Shown: positions 40,575 through 49,064 of the stretch, piece by piece
Numbering within the stretch: position 1 is the stretch's first letter
How the letters are laid out: each line of letters begins with the position of its first letter
Assembly: GCF_900114345.1 (NCBI RefSeq)
Contig: NZ_FOZJ01000001.1
Span: 744,001-808,000 of the forward strand
Length of the DNA: 64,000 nt
From: Microbacterium sp. cf046
GTDB lineage: Bacteria; Actinomycetota; Actinomycetes; Actinomycetales; Microbacteriaceae
Direction: 5' to 3'
The notes under the pieces: generated by a model
What the model saw: only the letters and a program-made list of their open reading frames with translations
The model's database searches: none
What the model was told of the DNA's origin: nothing
Made by a program: the position numbers and the translations under genes

Positions 40575-41759
40575 CTACCACAGGGCCGCCAGGGTGATGA
40601 CGAGCATCGCCCCGGTGATGATGGGCCAGTAGAGGATGCGCGGCCAGGCGTTGCCGTACTTGAACAGCCCGAGGTGGGGCCTCGCGACCAGCAGCACCGA
40701 GTTCATGGCGACGGCGACGATCGCGAAGTAGGTGATGACGTGCAGGCCCTCGAGATAGACGAGGCTGGGCCAGCGCACCTCGTTCCTCAGCGCGTTCTGG
40801 GAGACGAGCACCGCGAAGACGTATGCGGCGCAGGTGAACAGAACCGCGCCCGGCCGCACACCGAACTGATCGAGCCGTTTCTGGTTGCGTCCGATCACCA
40901 TGACGATGACGAACAGCTGCAACAGGATGATGAACGGCGCGATCCCCTGCGAGAAGAGTGGTCCGAGGAGGTATCGCTCGGCGTTGATGTTGAAGTACAG
41001 CTCCGGCTTCGGGACGAAGGTGTAGTCCTGGATGCCGAAGTCTGCGTTGTAGGTGGCGAGCCGATAGCCGAAGAAGCTCTCTTCGATCTTCCAGTTCTCC
41101 AGCACCACGATGGGGTCGACACCCGGAAGCGTCGTCGGGTTCGTATCCACGTACGCGTCGAGGTCGGGCACCAGGAACACGTTGTCTTCGAAGTCGACCG
41201 ACCACATCCGCAACCAGAGCTCCTGCCGGTCGAGCGGGTAGTCGCTGTAGTCGAACTGCTCGCGCAATGTGGTCTTGAAGTTCCACCCGACCAGCACCTC
41301 GTCGCCCTGCACGGCCTCGTAGACCTTCGAGAAGTTGGTGGTCTCCGCCTCGGGGAAGACCACGCCCCGGTCGATGTCCTCGCGGTCGAGCGGGTAGAGC
41401 TGCCACATGTACCCCGCCACCTGCAGGGTGTAGGGCCCCTTGAACTCGAGCGACTGGATCATGAGGCCGGTCGGGATGTATGTGGGCTCCTCGGCGTCGG
41501 GGCCGGTGTCGACGTTCGCGTCGTTGAATGCGTCCACTTGAGCCTGTGTGGTGACGCGGGTCTCGTCGGGCGCATCCTCGTACGGCACCGACTGGTAGCC
41601 GACCCAGACGGTGGCGATGACGAAGATGCACAGGACGGAGAACACAGCGGCGAGCCAGCCGGCGACAGTCATCCATGCCGGCCGCGGCGGTTCCGGCGGC
41701 GCCTCGTCGACGTCGCCTCCCGGTGGCGGCTTCTCAGCTGCCGTGACCGCTTTGGCCAT
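40575..41759 (-). CDS. Pentameric ligand-gated ion channel-like membrane protein
   Basis: A 394-aa protein. A cytosolic Pro-rich N-terminus leads to one helix (30-53). An external domain of about 210 residues carries TLREQFDYSDYPLDRQELWLRMW (162-186), like the beta6-beta7 'YPFDxQ' signature of Cys-loop/pLGIC receptors, without the two Cys as in bacterial members. Four helices follow at ~271-290, 304-323, 335-358 and 375-394. The pre-M1 sequence YFNINAERYLLGPLFSQGIAPF has the Arg and Pro of the pLGIC M1 entry. The extra N-terminal anchor is unusual. Known relatives (GLIC, ELIC) are proton- or ligand-gated. Not proven; M2 has few small polar residues. Confidence 0.6.
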   Translation of the reverse strand: MAKAVTAAEKPPPGGDVDEAPPEPPRPAWMTVAGWLAAVFSVLCIFVIATVWVGYQSVPYEDAPDETRVTTQAQVDAFNDANVDTGPDAEEPTYIPTGLMIQSLEFKGPYTLQVAGYMWQLYPLDREDIDRGVVFPEAETTNFSKVYEAVQGDEVLVGWNFKTTLREQFDYSDYPLDRQELWLRMWSVDFEDNVFLVPDLDAYVDTNPTTLPGVDPIVVLENWKIEESFFGYRLATYNADFGIQDYTFVPKPELYFNINAERYLLGPLFSQGIAPFIILLQLFVIVMVIGRNQKRLDQFGVRPGAVLFTCAAYVFAVLVSQNALRNEVRWPSLVYLEGLHVITYFAIVAVAMNSVLLVARPHLGLFKYGNAWPRILYWPIITGAMLVITLAALW

Positions 41760-41865
41760 GACCCTTGTTATACCCGATGAGAGCGGCTCGCGCGCTCAGG
41801 GAGGTGGTCCCAGACCGCTTGATGGCGGCGGGCCCGTGCCGGTTCCAGCATGTGAGGATGTCGGT

Positions 41866-42732
41866 ATGGTGACCTCCTCGGCCTCCCCCCTGATCTCCGT
41901 GGACGAGCTGCGGGCTCGCCTCGAGGCCGGTGACGGCATCCGCCTGCTCGATGTGCGGTACCGGCTCGAGCAGAACGACGGCCGACCCGGCCATCTCGCG
42001 GGCCATCTTCCCGGTGCGGTGTATGTCGACATGGACACGGAACTCGCCACGCTCGGCGATCCGTCCGAGGGGCGGCATCCGGTTCCATCTCGAGCCGTGC
42101 TCCAGGATGCCGCGCGCCGGTGGGGCCTCAACATCGGTGACGCGGTCGTCGTCTACGACGACTATCGTTCGGTGTCGGCCGCGCGCGCGTGGTGGTTGCT
42201 CACCCGTTCCGGGGTCGACGACGTGCGCGTGTTGGACGGCGGCTTGTCGGCGTGGGCGGCGGCGGGACTCCCGCTCGAGGAGGGCCATGTCGTGCCCGCG
42301 CGCGGATCGATCGAACTCGAGGAGCTGAGCGGAGGCGTCGCGACGATCGATGATGCCGGATCCTGGCCGGCGCGGGGCGTTCTGCTCGACGTTCGCGCGT
42401 CCGAGCGCTACCGAGGTGAGGCCGAGCCGTATGACCCGATCGCGGGGCACATCCCCGGAGCCGTCAACCTGCCCGCCGGGGCCTACCTGAACGGCGCGAA
42501 CTTCGCGGAGTCCGGAGCGATTCGCGCAGCACTCGCCGGTGCCGGCGTGACAGATGATTCACCCGTCGCCGCCTATTGCGGCTCGGGGCTGACGGCCGCG
42601 CACCTTGCGCTCGCGGGCGCGGTCGCGGGTGTCGATATCGCCGTGTTCCCCGGCTCGTGGAGCCAGTGGTGCAACACGCCCGGTCGTCCTGTCGCGACGG
42701 GACCGACGCCGAGCGGCGACATAGCCGGGTAG
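41866..42732 (+). CDS. Thiosulfate/3-mercaptopyruvate sulfurtransferase (rhodanese tandem)
   Basis: A 288-aa protein with two rhodanese domains. The inactive first domain has LLDVRYRL and GHLPGAVYVDMDTELA; the second has LLDVRASERYRGE, GHIPGAVNLP and the active loop AAYCGSGLTAA with the persulfide-forming Cys. The loop Cys-Gly-Ser-Gly fits the mercaptopyruvate sulfurtransferase/rhodanese family; the exact donor is uncertain. GAGGA lies nine bases before the ATG. It moves sulfane sulfur to cyanide or thiols in the cytoplasm. Divergent from the channel-like gene. Confidence 0.9.
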   Translation: MVTSSASPLISVDELRARLEAGDGIRLLDVRYRLEQNDGRPGHLAGHLPGAVYVDMDTELATLGDPSEGRHPVPSRAVLQDAARRWGLNIGDAVVVYDDYRSVSAARAWWLLTRSGVDDVRVLDGGLSAWAAAGLPLEEGHVVPARGSIELEELSGGVATIDDAGSWPARGVLLDVRASERYRGEAEPYDPIAGHIPGAVNLPAGAYLNGANFAESGAIRAALAGAGVTDDSPVAAYCGSGLTAAHLALAGAVAGVDIAVFPGSWSQWCNTPGRPVATGPTPSGDIAG

Positions 42733-42828
42733 GCCACGAGGACGACCACGGGCTGTGGGAAGGCGCACGCGCGCACGGTGACGACTGACGGCGGTGCAAG
42801 CGGGTCACGCGACGCTTGGTGAGTGTCG

Positions 42829-43503
42829 CTATGGGGTGGCTCTGAGGGGCTCGAGGGCGGCGAGGACGAGGTCGATGCCGAAGGCGAACTCCTCGGCTGG
42901 GTCATAACCGGCAGCCATCAGCGCCGCGGCCGACTCGTTGAGGTACGGGAACTCGTCGGGAGGAAGCTGGGGCAGGTAGACGTCTGCGGTCAGGTCGGCG
43001 AGCTCATCGGCGGTGTCGAACGGCAGGCTTGCCGCCTGCAGGGCGTGACCGTAGACATAGCTGTCGAGCAACCAGTTGGCGTGCGTCGCCATCAAGACGG
43101 AGAAGCCGGCCCTCCGCAGGCAGGCGGTGACCGCTTCGTGGTGGCGCAGGTTCGCCGGCCCCGGAGATGTCCGCGACTCCATCAGGCCGATCGCCCATGG
43201 GTGGCGTGCGAGAACCTGCCGGGCGGATGCCGCCCGCTGTCGCATCGCCGACTGCCAGTCCGTCTCTTCGCGCGGGAGTTCGATCTCGCCGAACACGCTG
43301 TCGATCATGGCGTCCAGCAACTCCTCCTTGCTCGCCACGTAGTAGTACAGCGACATCGCGCCCGCGCCGAGCACCCCTGCCAGCCGTCGCATGCTCAGCC
43401 CATCGACCCCCCCGCGGTCGGCGAGCCGGACCGCCTCGTCGACGACCCGCTGCTTGCTCAGCCCCGCGTCTGAGCCGACCTGGCGTTCTTCGCTCGCTGG
43501 CAT
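42829..43503 (-). CDS. TetR family regulator with TetR_C-type ligand domain
   Basis: A 224-aa regulator: VVDEAVRLADRGGVDGLSMRRLAGVLGAGAMSLYYYVASKEELLDAMIDSVFG forms the HTH and next helix, with RHPWAIGLME and LRRAGFSVLMATHANWLLDSYVYG in the ligand domain, the TetR_C subtype. ATG is three bases past GGAGG. Its promoter region holds a perfect 16-bp palindrome inside a GTACAGYGTAC array. It is divergent from a quinone-oxidoreductase-like gene and a DUF6326 membrane protein, which it should repress along with itself. Confidence 0.87.
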   Translation of the reverse strand: MPASEERQVGSDAGLSKQRVVDEAVRLADRGGVDGLSMRRLAGVLGAGAMSLYYYVASKEELLDAMIDSVFGEIELPREETDWQSAMRQRAASARQVLARHPWAIGLMESRTSPGPANLRHHEAVTACLRRAGFSVLMATHANWLLDSYVYGHALQAASLPFDTADELADLTADVYLPQLPPDEFPYLNESAAALMAAGYDPAEEFAFGIDLVLAALEPLRATP

Positions 43504-43528
43504 GGGCCTCCTCGCTTGCTCGAACGGC

Positions 43529-43581
43529 TTGACAATCGTACAGCGTACTATGCATAGTACAGTGTACGACGTACAGTGTAC
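43529..43581. promoter_or_regulatory. Promoter and GTAC operator array of the TetR/oxidoreductase pair
   Basis: TTGACA (43529-43534) with CATAGT 18 bp on gives a good rightward promoter. Over it lie three GTACAGYGTAC units (43538, 43557, 43571) and the perfect palindrome GTACTATGCATAGTAC (43545-43560) that covers the -10. The array is placed to block both divergent genes. The TetR of the same subtype near 23.9 kb has a single GTAC-N3-GTAC site. Confidence 0.68.
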
Positions 43582-43621
43582 GAGTCAGCGAGACGCGCGG
43601 CTCGGACGTGAGGAGGCTTCT

Positions 43622-44662
43622 GTGGGAATCGAACAGCGATCGCCTGGCGCCGCACGACCGGTGTCTGGAGCGAGTCCGGCCGCGGCGGCGACGATGCGCG
43701 CCGCCGTCCAGCATCGCTACGGCCCGCCGTCCGTGCTCGAGTCGTCCGAGGTCGGCATCCCGCTGCCGGGTCGACGCGACGTGCTCGTCCACATCGGCGC
43801 GGCCTCCGTGCATCCTGGCGACTACTTCGTCATGACCGGTGAGCCGTACATGGTGCGCTTGGTGTTCGGGCTCCGCCGGCCGCGCCACGGCATCCCAGGC
43901 AGGGATCTCGCCGGCGTGGTTGCAGCGGTCGGGAAGGATGTCACCGCGCTGCGTCCCGGAGACGAAGTGTTCGGGTGGAGCACGACGGGGACGCTCGCGG
44001 ACTACGCCTGCGTCCCGGCGGAAAACCTCGTGCCCGTGCCCGCCAACGTGTCGGTCGTGGACGCGGCAGCGGTGCCCACGTCCGCCCTGGCTGCGTTGCA
44101 GGCATTGCGCAAGATCGCGAACGTTCAACCGGGCCAGACCGTGCTTGTCACTGGCGCGTCAGGCGGCGTGGGCTCCTTCGCGGTACAGATCGCGAAGGCG
44201 TTCGGCGCCGAGGTGACGGGTGTATGCAGCACCGGCAACGTCGAGTTGGTCCACTCACTCGGCGCCGACCATGTCATCGACTACACGAGAACCGACTTCG
44301 CCCGCGCCGCGAAGCGCTACGACGTCATCCTGGACAACGTGGAAGCCCAGCCGCTCGCGGCTGCGCGACGAGCACTGACGCCGACCGGCACCCTGATCCC
44401 CAACAGCGGCCGCGGCGGCCGCTGGCTCGGCCCGCTCGGTCGGATCGTCGTAGCACGCCTGCTGTCCGGGTTCACCCGCCAGCGGCTGAGGCCCTTCGCT
44501 TCGATCGAGAAGCGTCAGGACCTGCTGACTCTGGCCGACATGCTCGCGAGCGGGCAGGTCACGCCTGTCATCGATCGGACCTACCCGCTCGATGAGGCAG
44601 CCGACGCCCTCTGCTACGTCGCAGCCGGGCACACTCGCGGGAAGGTCGTGATCGCCATCTGA
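43622..44662 (+). CDS. Zinc-independent MDR oxidoreductase (quinone oxidoreductase-like)
   Basis: A 346-aa medium-chain dehydrogenase. From residue 25 on: MRAAVQHRYGPPSVLE, VHIGAASVHPGDY, GIPGRDLAGVVAAVG, then the Rossmann loop VTGASGGVGSFAVQIAKAFGAEV. Cys-based zinc sites are absent, as in QOR/NADPH:quinone reductase. The GTG lies five bases after a perfect AGGAGG; an ATG 24 codons later has no SD. The TetR and its operators lie directly upstream, so expression is probably induced by an electrophile or drug. A DUF6326 gene follows in the same direction. Substrate unknown. Confidence 0.88.
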   Translation: MGIEQRSPGAARPVSGASPAAAATMRAAVQHRYGPPSVLESSEVGIPLPGRRDVLVHIGAASVHPGDYFVMTGEPYMVRLVFGLRRPRHGIPGRDLAGVVAAVGKDVTALRPGDEVFGWSTTGTLADYACVPAENLVPVPANVSVVDAAAVPTSALAALQALRKIANVQPGQTVLVTGASGGVGSFAVQIAKAFGAEVTGVCSTGNVELVHSLGADHVIDYTRTDFARAAKRYDVILDNVEAQPLAAARRALTPTGTLIPNSGRGGRWLGPLGRIVVARLLSGFTRQRLRPFASIEKRQDLLTLADMLASGQVTPVIDRTYPLDEAADALCYVAAGHTRGKVVIAI

Positions 44663-44757
44663 CGAACGGACCGACGAGAACGACTCACCCGTGCGAGTGC
44701 ACGCCAAGACCTGCCGCCAGTCCGGCGGACAAACCGATCCTCTCGAAAGAAGAACCG

Positions 44758-45246
44758 ATGACCAACCGAACGAAGACCCCGAACCCGCTCGACAACCCGC
44801 CGGTGCCCGTGCAGGCCAAGCTCGCCGCCGCCTGGACCAGCTTCATGTTCCTCTACATCTACGTCGACTTCTTCAATCTCTACAAGCCCGGCGTCGTCGA
44901 CGGCATCCTGAATGGGCTCGTCTGGAGATTCGAAGTCAGCTCGACGCTGTTGACCTTCATGCTCGCGTCCGTGGCGATCCCGGCACTGATGGTGATGCTC
45001 TCCATGACGCTGCCCGCCCGAGCGAACCGCGCCACGAACCTCGTCGTGGCATCGCTCTACATCCCCTACTCGCTGTTCAACGCGGCAGGGGCGTCCTGGG
45101 AATGGACCTTCTTCTACGGCCTCTCCATCGGCATCGAAGTGCTGCTCCTGGCCTTCATCCTCCGCTCCGCCTGGACCTGGCCCCGGACCGTCGCCGTTCC
45201 TGCCGACGGCGCGACGACCGATCTTCGGCAGGGGCTTCGGCTGTAG
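44758..45246 (+). CDS. DUF6326-type four-helix membrane protein
   Basis: A 162-aa protein. After a Pro-rich N-terminus, PVQAKLAAAWTSFMFLYIYVDFFNLYKPG is the motif of this family, with helices near 24-40, 60-80, 90-108 and 117-138. GAAAGAAGA precedes the ATG. It lies 95 nt past the oxidoreductase on the same strand, so it may be part of the TetR-controlled transcript. Function of the family is unknown. Confidence 0.75.
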   Translation: MTNRTKTPNPLDNPPVPVQAKLAAAWTSFMFLYIYVDFFNLYKPGVVDGILNGLVWRFEVSSTLLTFMLASVAIPALMVMLSMTLPARANRATNLVVASLYIPYSLFNAAGASWEWTFFYGLSIGIEVLLLAFILRSAWTWPRTVAVPADGATTDLRQGLRL

Positions 45247-45362
45247 GTCTGCAGCGGGGCCCGCTGACGAGGCATCTCGCTGGCGTGGCCGGATGCGCAG
45301 TCGCGGGGGTGCAGCACGTTCCGGCTGCACTCCTCGACCTGCGCGTCAGCTGACGACGGGCG

Positions 45363-45872
45363 TCAGGGTGATGGTGTCGGGTCCGCGGCTTCGACCTGAG
45401 GAGCGACCGCGTCGACTTCGGCGACCGCCTCGTCGCTCGGGCTCAGCACGTGCGTGTCGCCACCGAGCTCGGTGAGCTTGTTCATGACCCCCGCCGCTGC
45501 GGAGGACTTCACCAGGGCTCCGACAGCCGCCTGGCCGTTGTCCAATGCGGCCGAGAGGCGCTCACGCTCGTCGCTGTCGATTCCCAGCCCCTTGTGATGC
45601 AAGGCACCGATCAGGCCGCCGCCGATGGCCCCGGCCAGCAGGCCCACGGGGGTCAGCGCGGCGAGGATCACACCGATGCCGGCACCCTTGCCCCAGCTTC
45701 GACGACCCATCTTCTGGGTCTTGACCTTGCCGTTCTCGTCCAGGACGAGCACACCGATCGCATTCAACTTCACGTCGTCGTCGAGCTTGTCCCACTCTTT
45801 GAGGGATTGGGCAGCAGCGTCCGCCGCTGCTTCATTCGGAAAGATCGCCAATACGACCTGCTTCTCGCCCAT
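45363..45872 (-). CDS. DUF1269-like glycine-zipper general stress protein
   Basis: A 169-aa protein. VVLAIFPNEAAADAAAQSLKEWDKLDD opens a ferredoxin-like domain. A glycine-rich hydrophobic stretch follows (~60-95, WGKGAGIGVILAALTPVGLLAGAIGGGLIGAL), then a helical region and an acidic tail. This layout is that of DUF1269/YflT-like proteins linked to stress or membrane association. GGAGA lies six bases before the ATG. Not in an operon with the acetyltransferase upstream (130 nt gap). Confidence 0.75.
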   Translation of the reverse strand: MGEKQVVLAIFPNEAAADAAAQSLKEWDKLDDDVKLNAIGVLVLDENGKVKTQKMGRRSWGKGAGIGVILAALTPVGLLAGAIGGGLIGALHHKGLGIDSDERERLSAALDNGQAAVGALVKSSAAAGVMNKLTELGGDTHVLSPSDEAVAEVDAVAPQVEAADPTPSP

Positions 45873-46002
45873 CGGGTTCTCCTGTCTCGTGCGCTCGCAG
45901 CGCACTCGCAGAATGACCCACGGCCAGTTTCGCGTCAAGGGGTGCGGCGTGCGGCGGCCGCTCGATCCGGTTCGTTCCGGCGGTGCCCGCGGGCCCGGTA
46001 GG

Positions 46003-46608
46003 TCAAGCCGCCGGCGTCGTGAGATCCGAATCGGCCTGTGCCGCTTGCCACTGATCCCGGGTGACTGCGTATTCGACGGCGCCCAACTCACTGCCGTCAC
46101 GGTCGTCGTCGTCTTCGTAGAAGGTGCGGATGTACTCAAGGCCCGCCGAGCGCATGGTCGCCCGGGATCGTTCGTTCACCGTCAGGGTGAGGGCGAAGAC
46201 GCGGTGCATGTCGAGGTCCTGGAAAGCGTGGCGCAGCATCTCGCGTGAACCCTCGGTCGCCAGCCCCTTGCCCCAGTGCCGCCGCAGCAGCCGGTAGCCC
46301 AGCTCGGCCTCGCCCGGGACGAGAGCCTCCTCTCCCCACCCGGCCGGCTGCAGCAGCCACCAGCCGACGAACTCGTCCTCGACGAAGCCGACCCAGAAGC
46401 CGAGTCCCGCCACGGGCTCCGCCGTCGCCAGCCGGAGTCCGTGAGCCTTCTCGACCTGGGCGCGGGTGCGACCGTCGCCGGTCAGGTAGCGCATCACCTC
46501 TGGGTCGGAGTCCAACTCCACCTCGAGTTCCAGATGCTCATCGCCTAAGGGGATCAGTCGGATTCGGTCTGTCTGCAACGTCGCCTGAGACACAGAGCAA
46601 TCATGCAC
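46003..46608 (-). CDS. GNAT acetyltransferase (RimJ/RimL type)
   Basis: A 201-aa protein. ATLQTDRIRLIPLGDEHLELEVELDSDPEVMRYL opens it in the RimJ/L manner, and RLLRRHWGKGLATEGSREMLRHAFQDL contains the R-R-x-W-G-K-G-L-A acetyl-CoA pyrophosphate loop; VNERSRATMRSAGLEYIR is the usual continuation. N-terminal or small-molecule acetylation is likely. The start is ambiguous (TTG, GTG, or a GTG five codons later). Divergent from the GyrI-like gene by 35 nt. Confidence 0.82.
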   Translation of the reverse strand: MHDCSVSQATLQTDRIRLIPLGDEHLELEVELDSDPEVMRYLTGDGRTRAQVEKAHGLRLATAEPVAGLGFWVGFVEDEFVGWWLLQPAGWGEEALVPGEAELGYRLLRRHWGKGLATEGSREMLRHAFQDLDMHRVFALTLTVNERSRATMRSAGLEYIRTFYEDDDDRDGSELGAVEYAVTRDQWQAAQADSDLTTPAA

Positions 46609-46643
46609 CAACTCAGGGAGGGCACCCTGCCAGACTGGGCGTC

Positions 46644-47150
46644 GTGGCCGCTGAGCATGTCGATGTCGTCGACGGACCCGCCGTCCGTGATCGACCCGAG
46701 ACGCCGACTCTCGGCATCCGTGAGGTCGTGCCGTTCCGCACGATGCTGGCTGAGCGCGATCGGCTCCTGGCGGAGCTGATCACATGGCTCCGCGTCCACG
46801 GCGCAGGCGACTCCGGTCCCTTCTTCCTTCGACTGCACGTCGTGGACATGGCAGCACTGATGGACATCGAGGTGGGCGTCGTGGGAACGGCGGATGCCGA
46901 GGACGAACGAGTGAAGCGGGGATGGCTTCCGGAAGGCCGGTATGCGGAGCTCGACTATCGAGCGACGTCGCTGAGCGCCAACCGGATGCTCCTCGCGTGG
47001 GCCGGCGACCAGGGACTCACGATCGACTCGTGGTCCACGCCCAGTGGTGAGCAGTTCGCCGCGCGACGCGAGATCTACATCACCGATCCCCGACTCGAGC
47101 CCAGGAGGAAGCAGTGGGTCGTCCGGCTCGCGTTCCTCCTCCGCCCCTGA
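46644..47150 (+). CDS. GyrI-like effector-binding domain protein
   Basis: A 168-aa stand-alone GyrI-like/BmrR C-terminal fold. VAAEHVDVVDGPAVRDRPETPTLGIREVVPFRTML is the opening strand pair, DSGPFFLRLHVVDMAALMDIEVGVVG the central motif, and EGRYAELDYRATSLSANRMLLAW follows. These domains bind hydrophobic drugs in MerR-type regulators; without an HTH it may titrate or hydrolyse a ligand. CAGACT lies seven bases before the GTG, in line with leaderless starts. No operon. Confidence 0.75.
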   Translation: MAAEHVDVVDGPAVRDRPETPTLGIREVVPFRTMLAERDRLLAELITWLRVHGAGDSGPFFLRLHVVDMAALMDIEVGVVGTADAEDERVKRGWLPEGRYAELDYRATSLSANRMLLAWAGDQGLTIDSWSTPSGEQFAARREIYITDPRLEPRRKQWVVRLAFLLRP

Positions 47151-47229
47151 GCCGCCACGGCGTTGCGCCGAGGTCTCCGTCGCGGGTCCAAAGGTCGACC
47201 GCTTCGGCAGCTCTGACTGGTCGAGACGG

Positions 47230-47679
47230 TCACTCCTTGATCGTGACGATTCGGAACACCGGGAAGTCCGGAGCGATCTCAAGAAGCCGCTCGTCCGACG
47301 CGGAGGCGTCGACGTTCTCGAAGAATCTGCCGACCTCCCACGCCCACGCCCTGAGATACGCGCGCAGAATCGGCGGCTTCTCCTGGTCGGCAACCTCCAC
47401 GGCGTGGAACTGCTCCGTTCTGCGCCCGCTTGCCAGCCGCCCCTCACCCGACACTCTGATGTTCCGCACCCACTGGGTGTGCCCGCGCGGCGAGACCAGA
47501 TAGCGATCCCCACCGACCCGGAGAGGATTGACCGGCGTCGAGCGCCACTCGCCACTGGAACGACCTCGCACAGACAGCACACGACTTCCAGCGAACGGCA
47601 GACCGATCTTCGTCAGCCACCCGATCGCTCCATTGAAGACCGAATCGATCCCGGATGGTCTGACATAGCGCGCGCCCAC
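47230..47679 (-). CDS. Deazaflavin (F420)-dependent nitroreductase family protein
   Basis: A 149-aa Ddn-like split-barrel protein: VRPSGIDSVFNGAIGWLTKIGLP, then VLSVRGRSSGEWRSTPVNPLRVGGDRYLVSPRGHTQWVRNIRVSGEGRL, the family core with the SGEWRSTPV phosphate contact. CAGGATGACAGG ahead of this GTG is a usable SD; a GTG six codons upstream is the alternative. It shares the fold with the reductase at 10.3 kb but is only distantly similar. Hydride transfer from F420H2 to small molecules is likely. Confidence 0.85.
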   Translation of the reverse strand: MGARYVRPSGIDSVFNGAIGWLTKIGLPFAGSRVLSVRGRSSGEWRSTPVNPLRVGGDRYLVSPRGHTQWVRNIRVSGEGRLASGRRTEQFHAVEVADQEKPPILRAYLRAWAWEVGRFFENVDASASDERLLEIAPDFPVFRIVTIKE

Positions 47680-47823
47680 CCTGTCATCCTGCCGCACGCC
47701 GTCGCCCGCTCACGGGCGTCAATCCTCGACGCCGCCGACGCCGCGGCTCGGTGACTCCAGGTGTTTCAGCCCGTGAGGAGGCCGGCAAACCCGCCGACTC
47801 GCAATGCTCCGGCCCCGCCCCGC

Positions 47824-48246
47824 TCAAGAAGTCAGGGGGATGACCCCGAGTTGCCGGTAGAGCCCGTACCGGTCGTATTCCACCCAGTCCTCGGCGAACT
47901 TCCCGTCAGCGAAACGGGCGATGATGATGACGGTCCACTCGACTTCCTTGCCCGACGCGGCGATCCCCGCCCAGTCACCCCGCTGCACCCCGCGCCAGCG
48001 ACCCCGCCACACAGCGCGGTCGTTCGAGAAGAACAGATCATCGAGGGTGTACCTGATCTCCGGAAAGGCGGCGAAGAAGTCCGTCATCCCTGATCTCCAC
48101 GCGTCAAGGCCGCGCAACGTCTGCTGCCCCATCCAGTGGGACGTCAGGTTCTCCAACCAGTACGACTCGAGGTCGTCGAGCTCGTGTCTGTTGAATACAG
48201 CCTCGATGTAGTCGCGAACAAACGTCTCCCGCGTTGGTGCTGGCAC
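47824..48246 (-). CDS. SnoaL-like ester cyclase family protein
   Basis: A 140-aa NTF2-fold protein: RETFVRDYIEAVFNRHELDDLESYWLENLTSHWMG, then GLDAWRSGMTDFFAAFPEIRYTLDDLFFSNDRAVWRGRWRGVQRGDWAGI, the SnoaL-like pattern with His and Asp in the pocket (WHGTHxGxF class). GAGGAGA lies about eight bases before this GTG. Possible polyketide cyclase-like or unknown activity. No linked pathway. Confidence 0.82.
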   Translation of the reverse strand: MPAPTRETFVRDYIEAVFNRHELDDLESYWLENLTSHWMGQQTLRGLDAWRSGMTDFFAAFPEIRYTLDDLFFSNDRAVWRGRWRGVQRGDWAGIAASGKEVEWTVIIIARFADGKFAEDWVEYDRYGLYRQLGVIPLTS

Positions 48247-48366
48247 GGCACGGTCTCCTCACACGTCGAGCGACGACGGCCGAACTGCCGTCTCACCTAT
48301 GAGACTGAACGCGGCGCGGGATCAAGTCAACGCATGGGATCGGCGAGCGGGGACGGATGGCTCGAT

Positions 48367-48936
48367 TCAGGCGGAGCGAGCGAGCAGTTCTGTCGTCGCG
48401 TCCCAGAGTCTGGCCTCGCGCACCGTGTCTTGAGCGAATGGTTCGACCGAGCGCTGCTTCGTCTTGACGACGAAGTCCCCGCCATCGAGGTGTGCCCACT
48501 CCTCGTCCAGAGCGAGGGCTGCCAGGACAGGGCCGGATTTGCGTGGCGAAGAGACTCCGGGAAAGCGCTCCAACAACCGGCCGATCCGTTGCACGTTCTC
48601 GCCGTGCTCCCTCGACAGTCCGGTGCCGGGCGTGAACCCGGGTTCGAACACGGAAACGTTGATGCCTGCGGGAACGCGGGGTTGAAGTTCGTGCGCGTAA
48701 TGAGGATCGCGAGTTTCGAGTTCGAGTACGCGACGCCCGCGGCGCGCGCGGTGGGCTCGATGTCCGCCGGTGCGGGCTGGGCAAGTTCCAGGGGGTCCTT
48801 CCAGACCGCTTCCGGGACACCGAGCATGCGCCGCGGAGTATTGAGGTAGTAGGTGTTCGAGCCGAGGAATCCCGTTGGCGATCTTCCGCGTGTCCGATGT
48901 CACCACCACCGTCACCCACCGCCACTCCGGCGGCAA
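48367..48936 (-). pseudogene. Decayed short-chain dehydrogenase with two frameshifts
   Basis: Three pieces of one SDR are read in two frames. VVVTSDTRKIANG is followed, after one extra base near 48,869, by NTYYLNTPRRMLGVPEAVWKDP...VAYSNSKLAIL, containing the catalytic YxxxK. After a one-base loss near 48,705 comes YAHELQPRVPAGINVSVFEPGFTPGTG to the stop. The N-terminal TGxxxGxG half is missing, so it cannot bind cofactor. Part of the upstream 30 bp may be a relic of the true N-terminus (MTSSTARLIVAAG in a third frame). Confidence 0.75.
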
Positions 48937-49064
48937 CGATCAGTCGAGCTGTCGAACTTGTCATGATGACCTCCTCCGGTCCGGAAGGGCGCTTGAGGGC
49001 TACTCTGCCCTGCGCGCGCTGAAGCCCTGCTGAACGCGGGACGCTCCCCTCGCGCGGATGCGCC

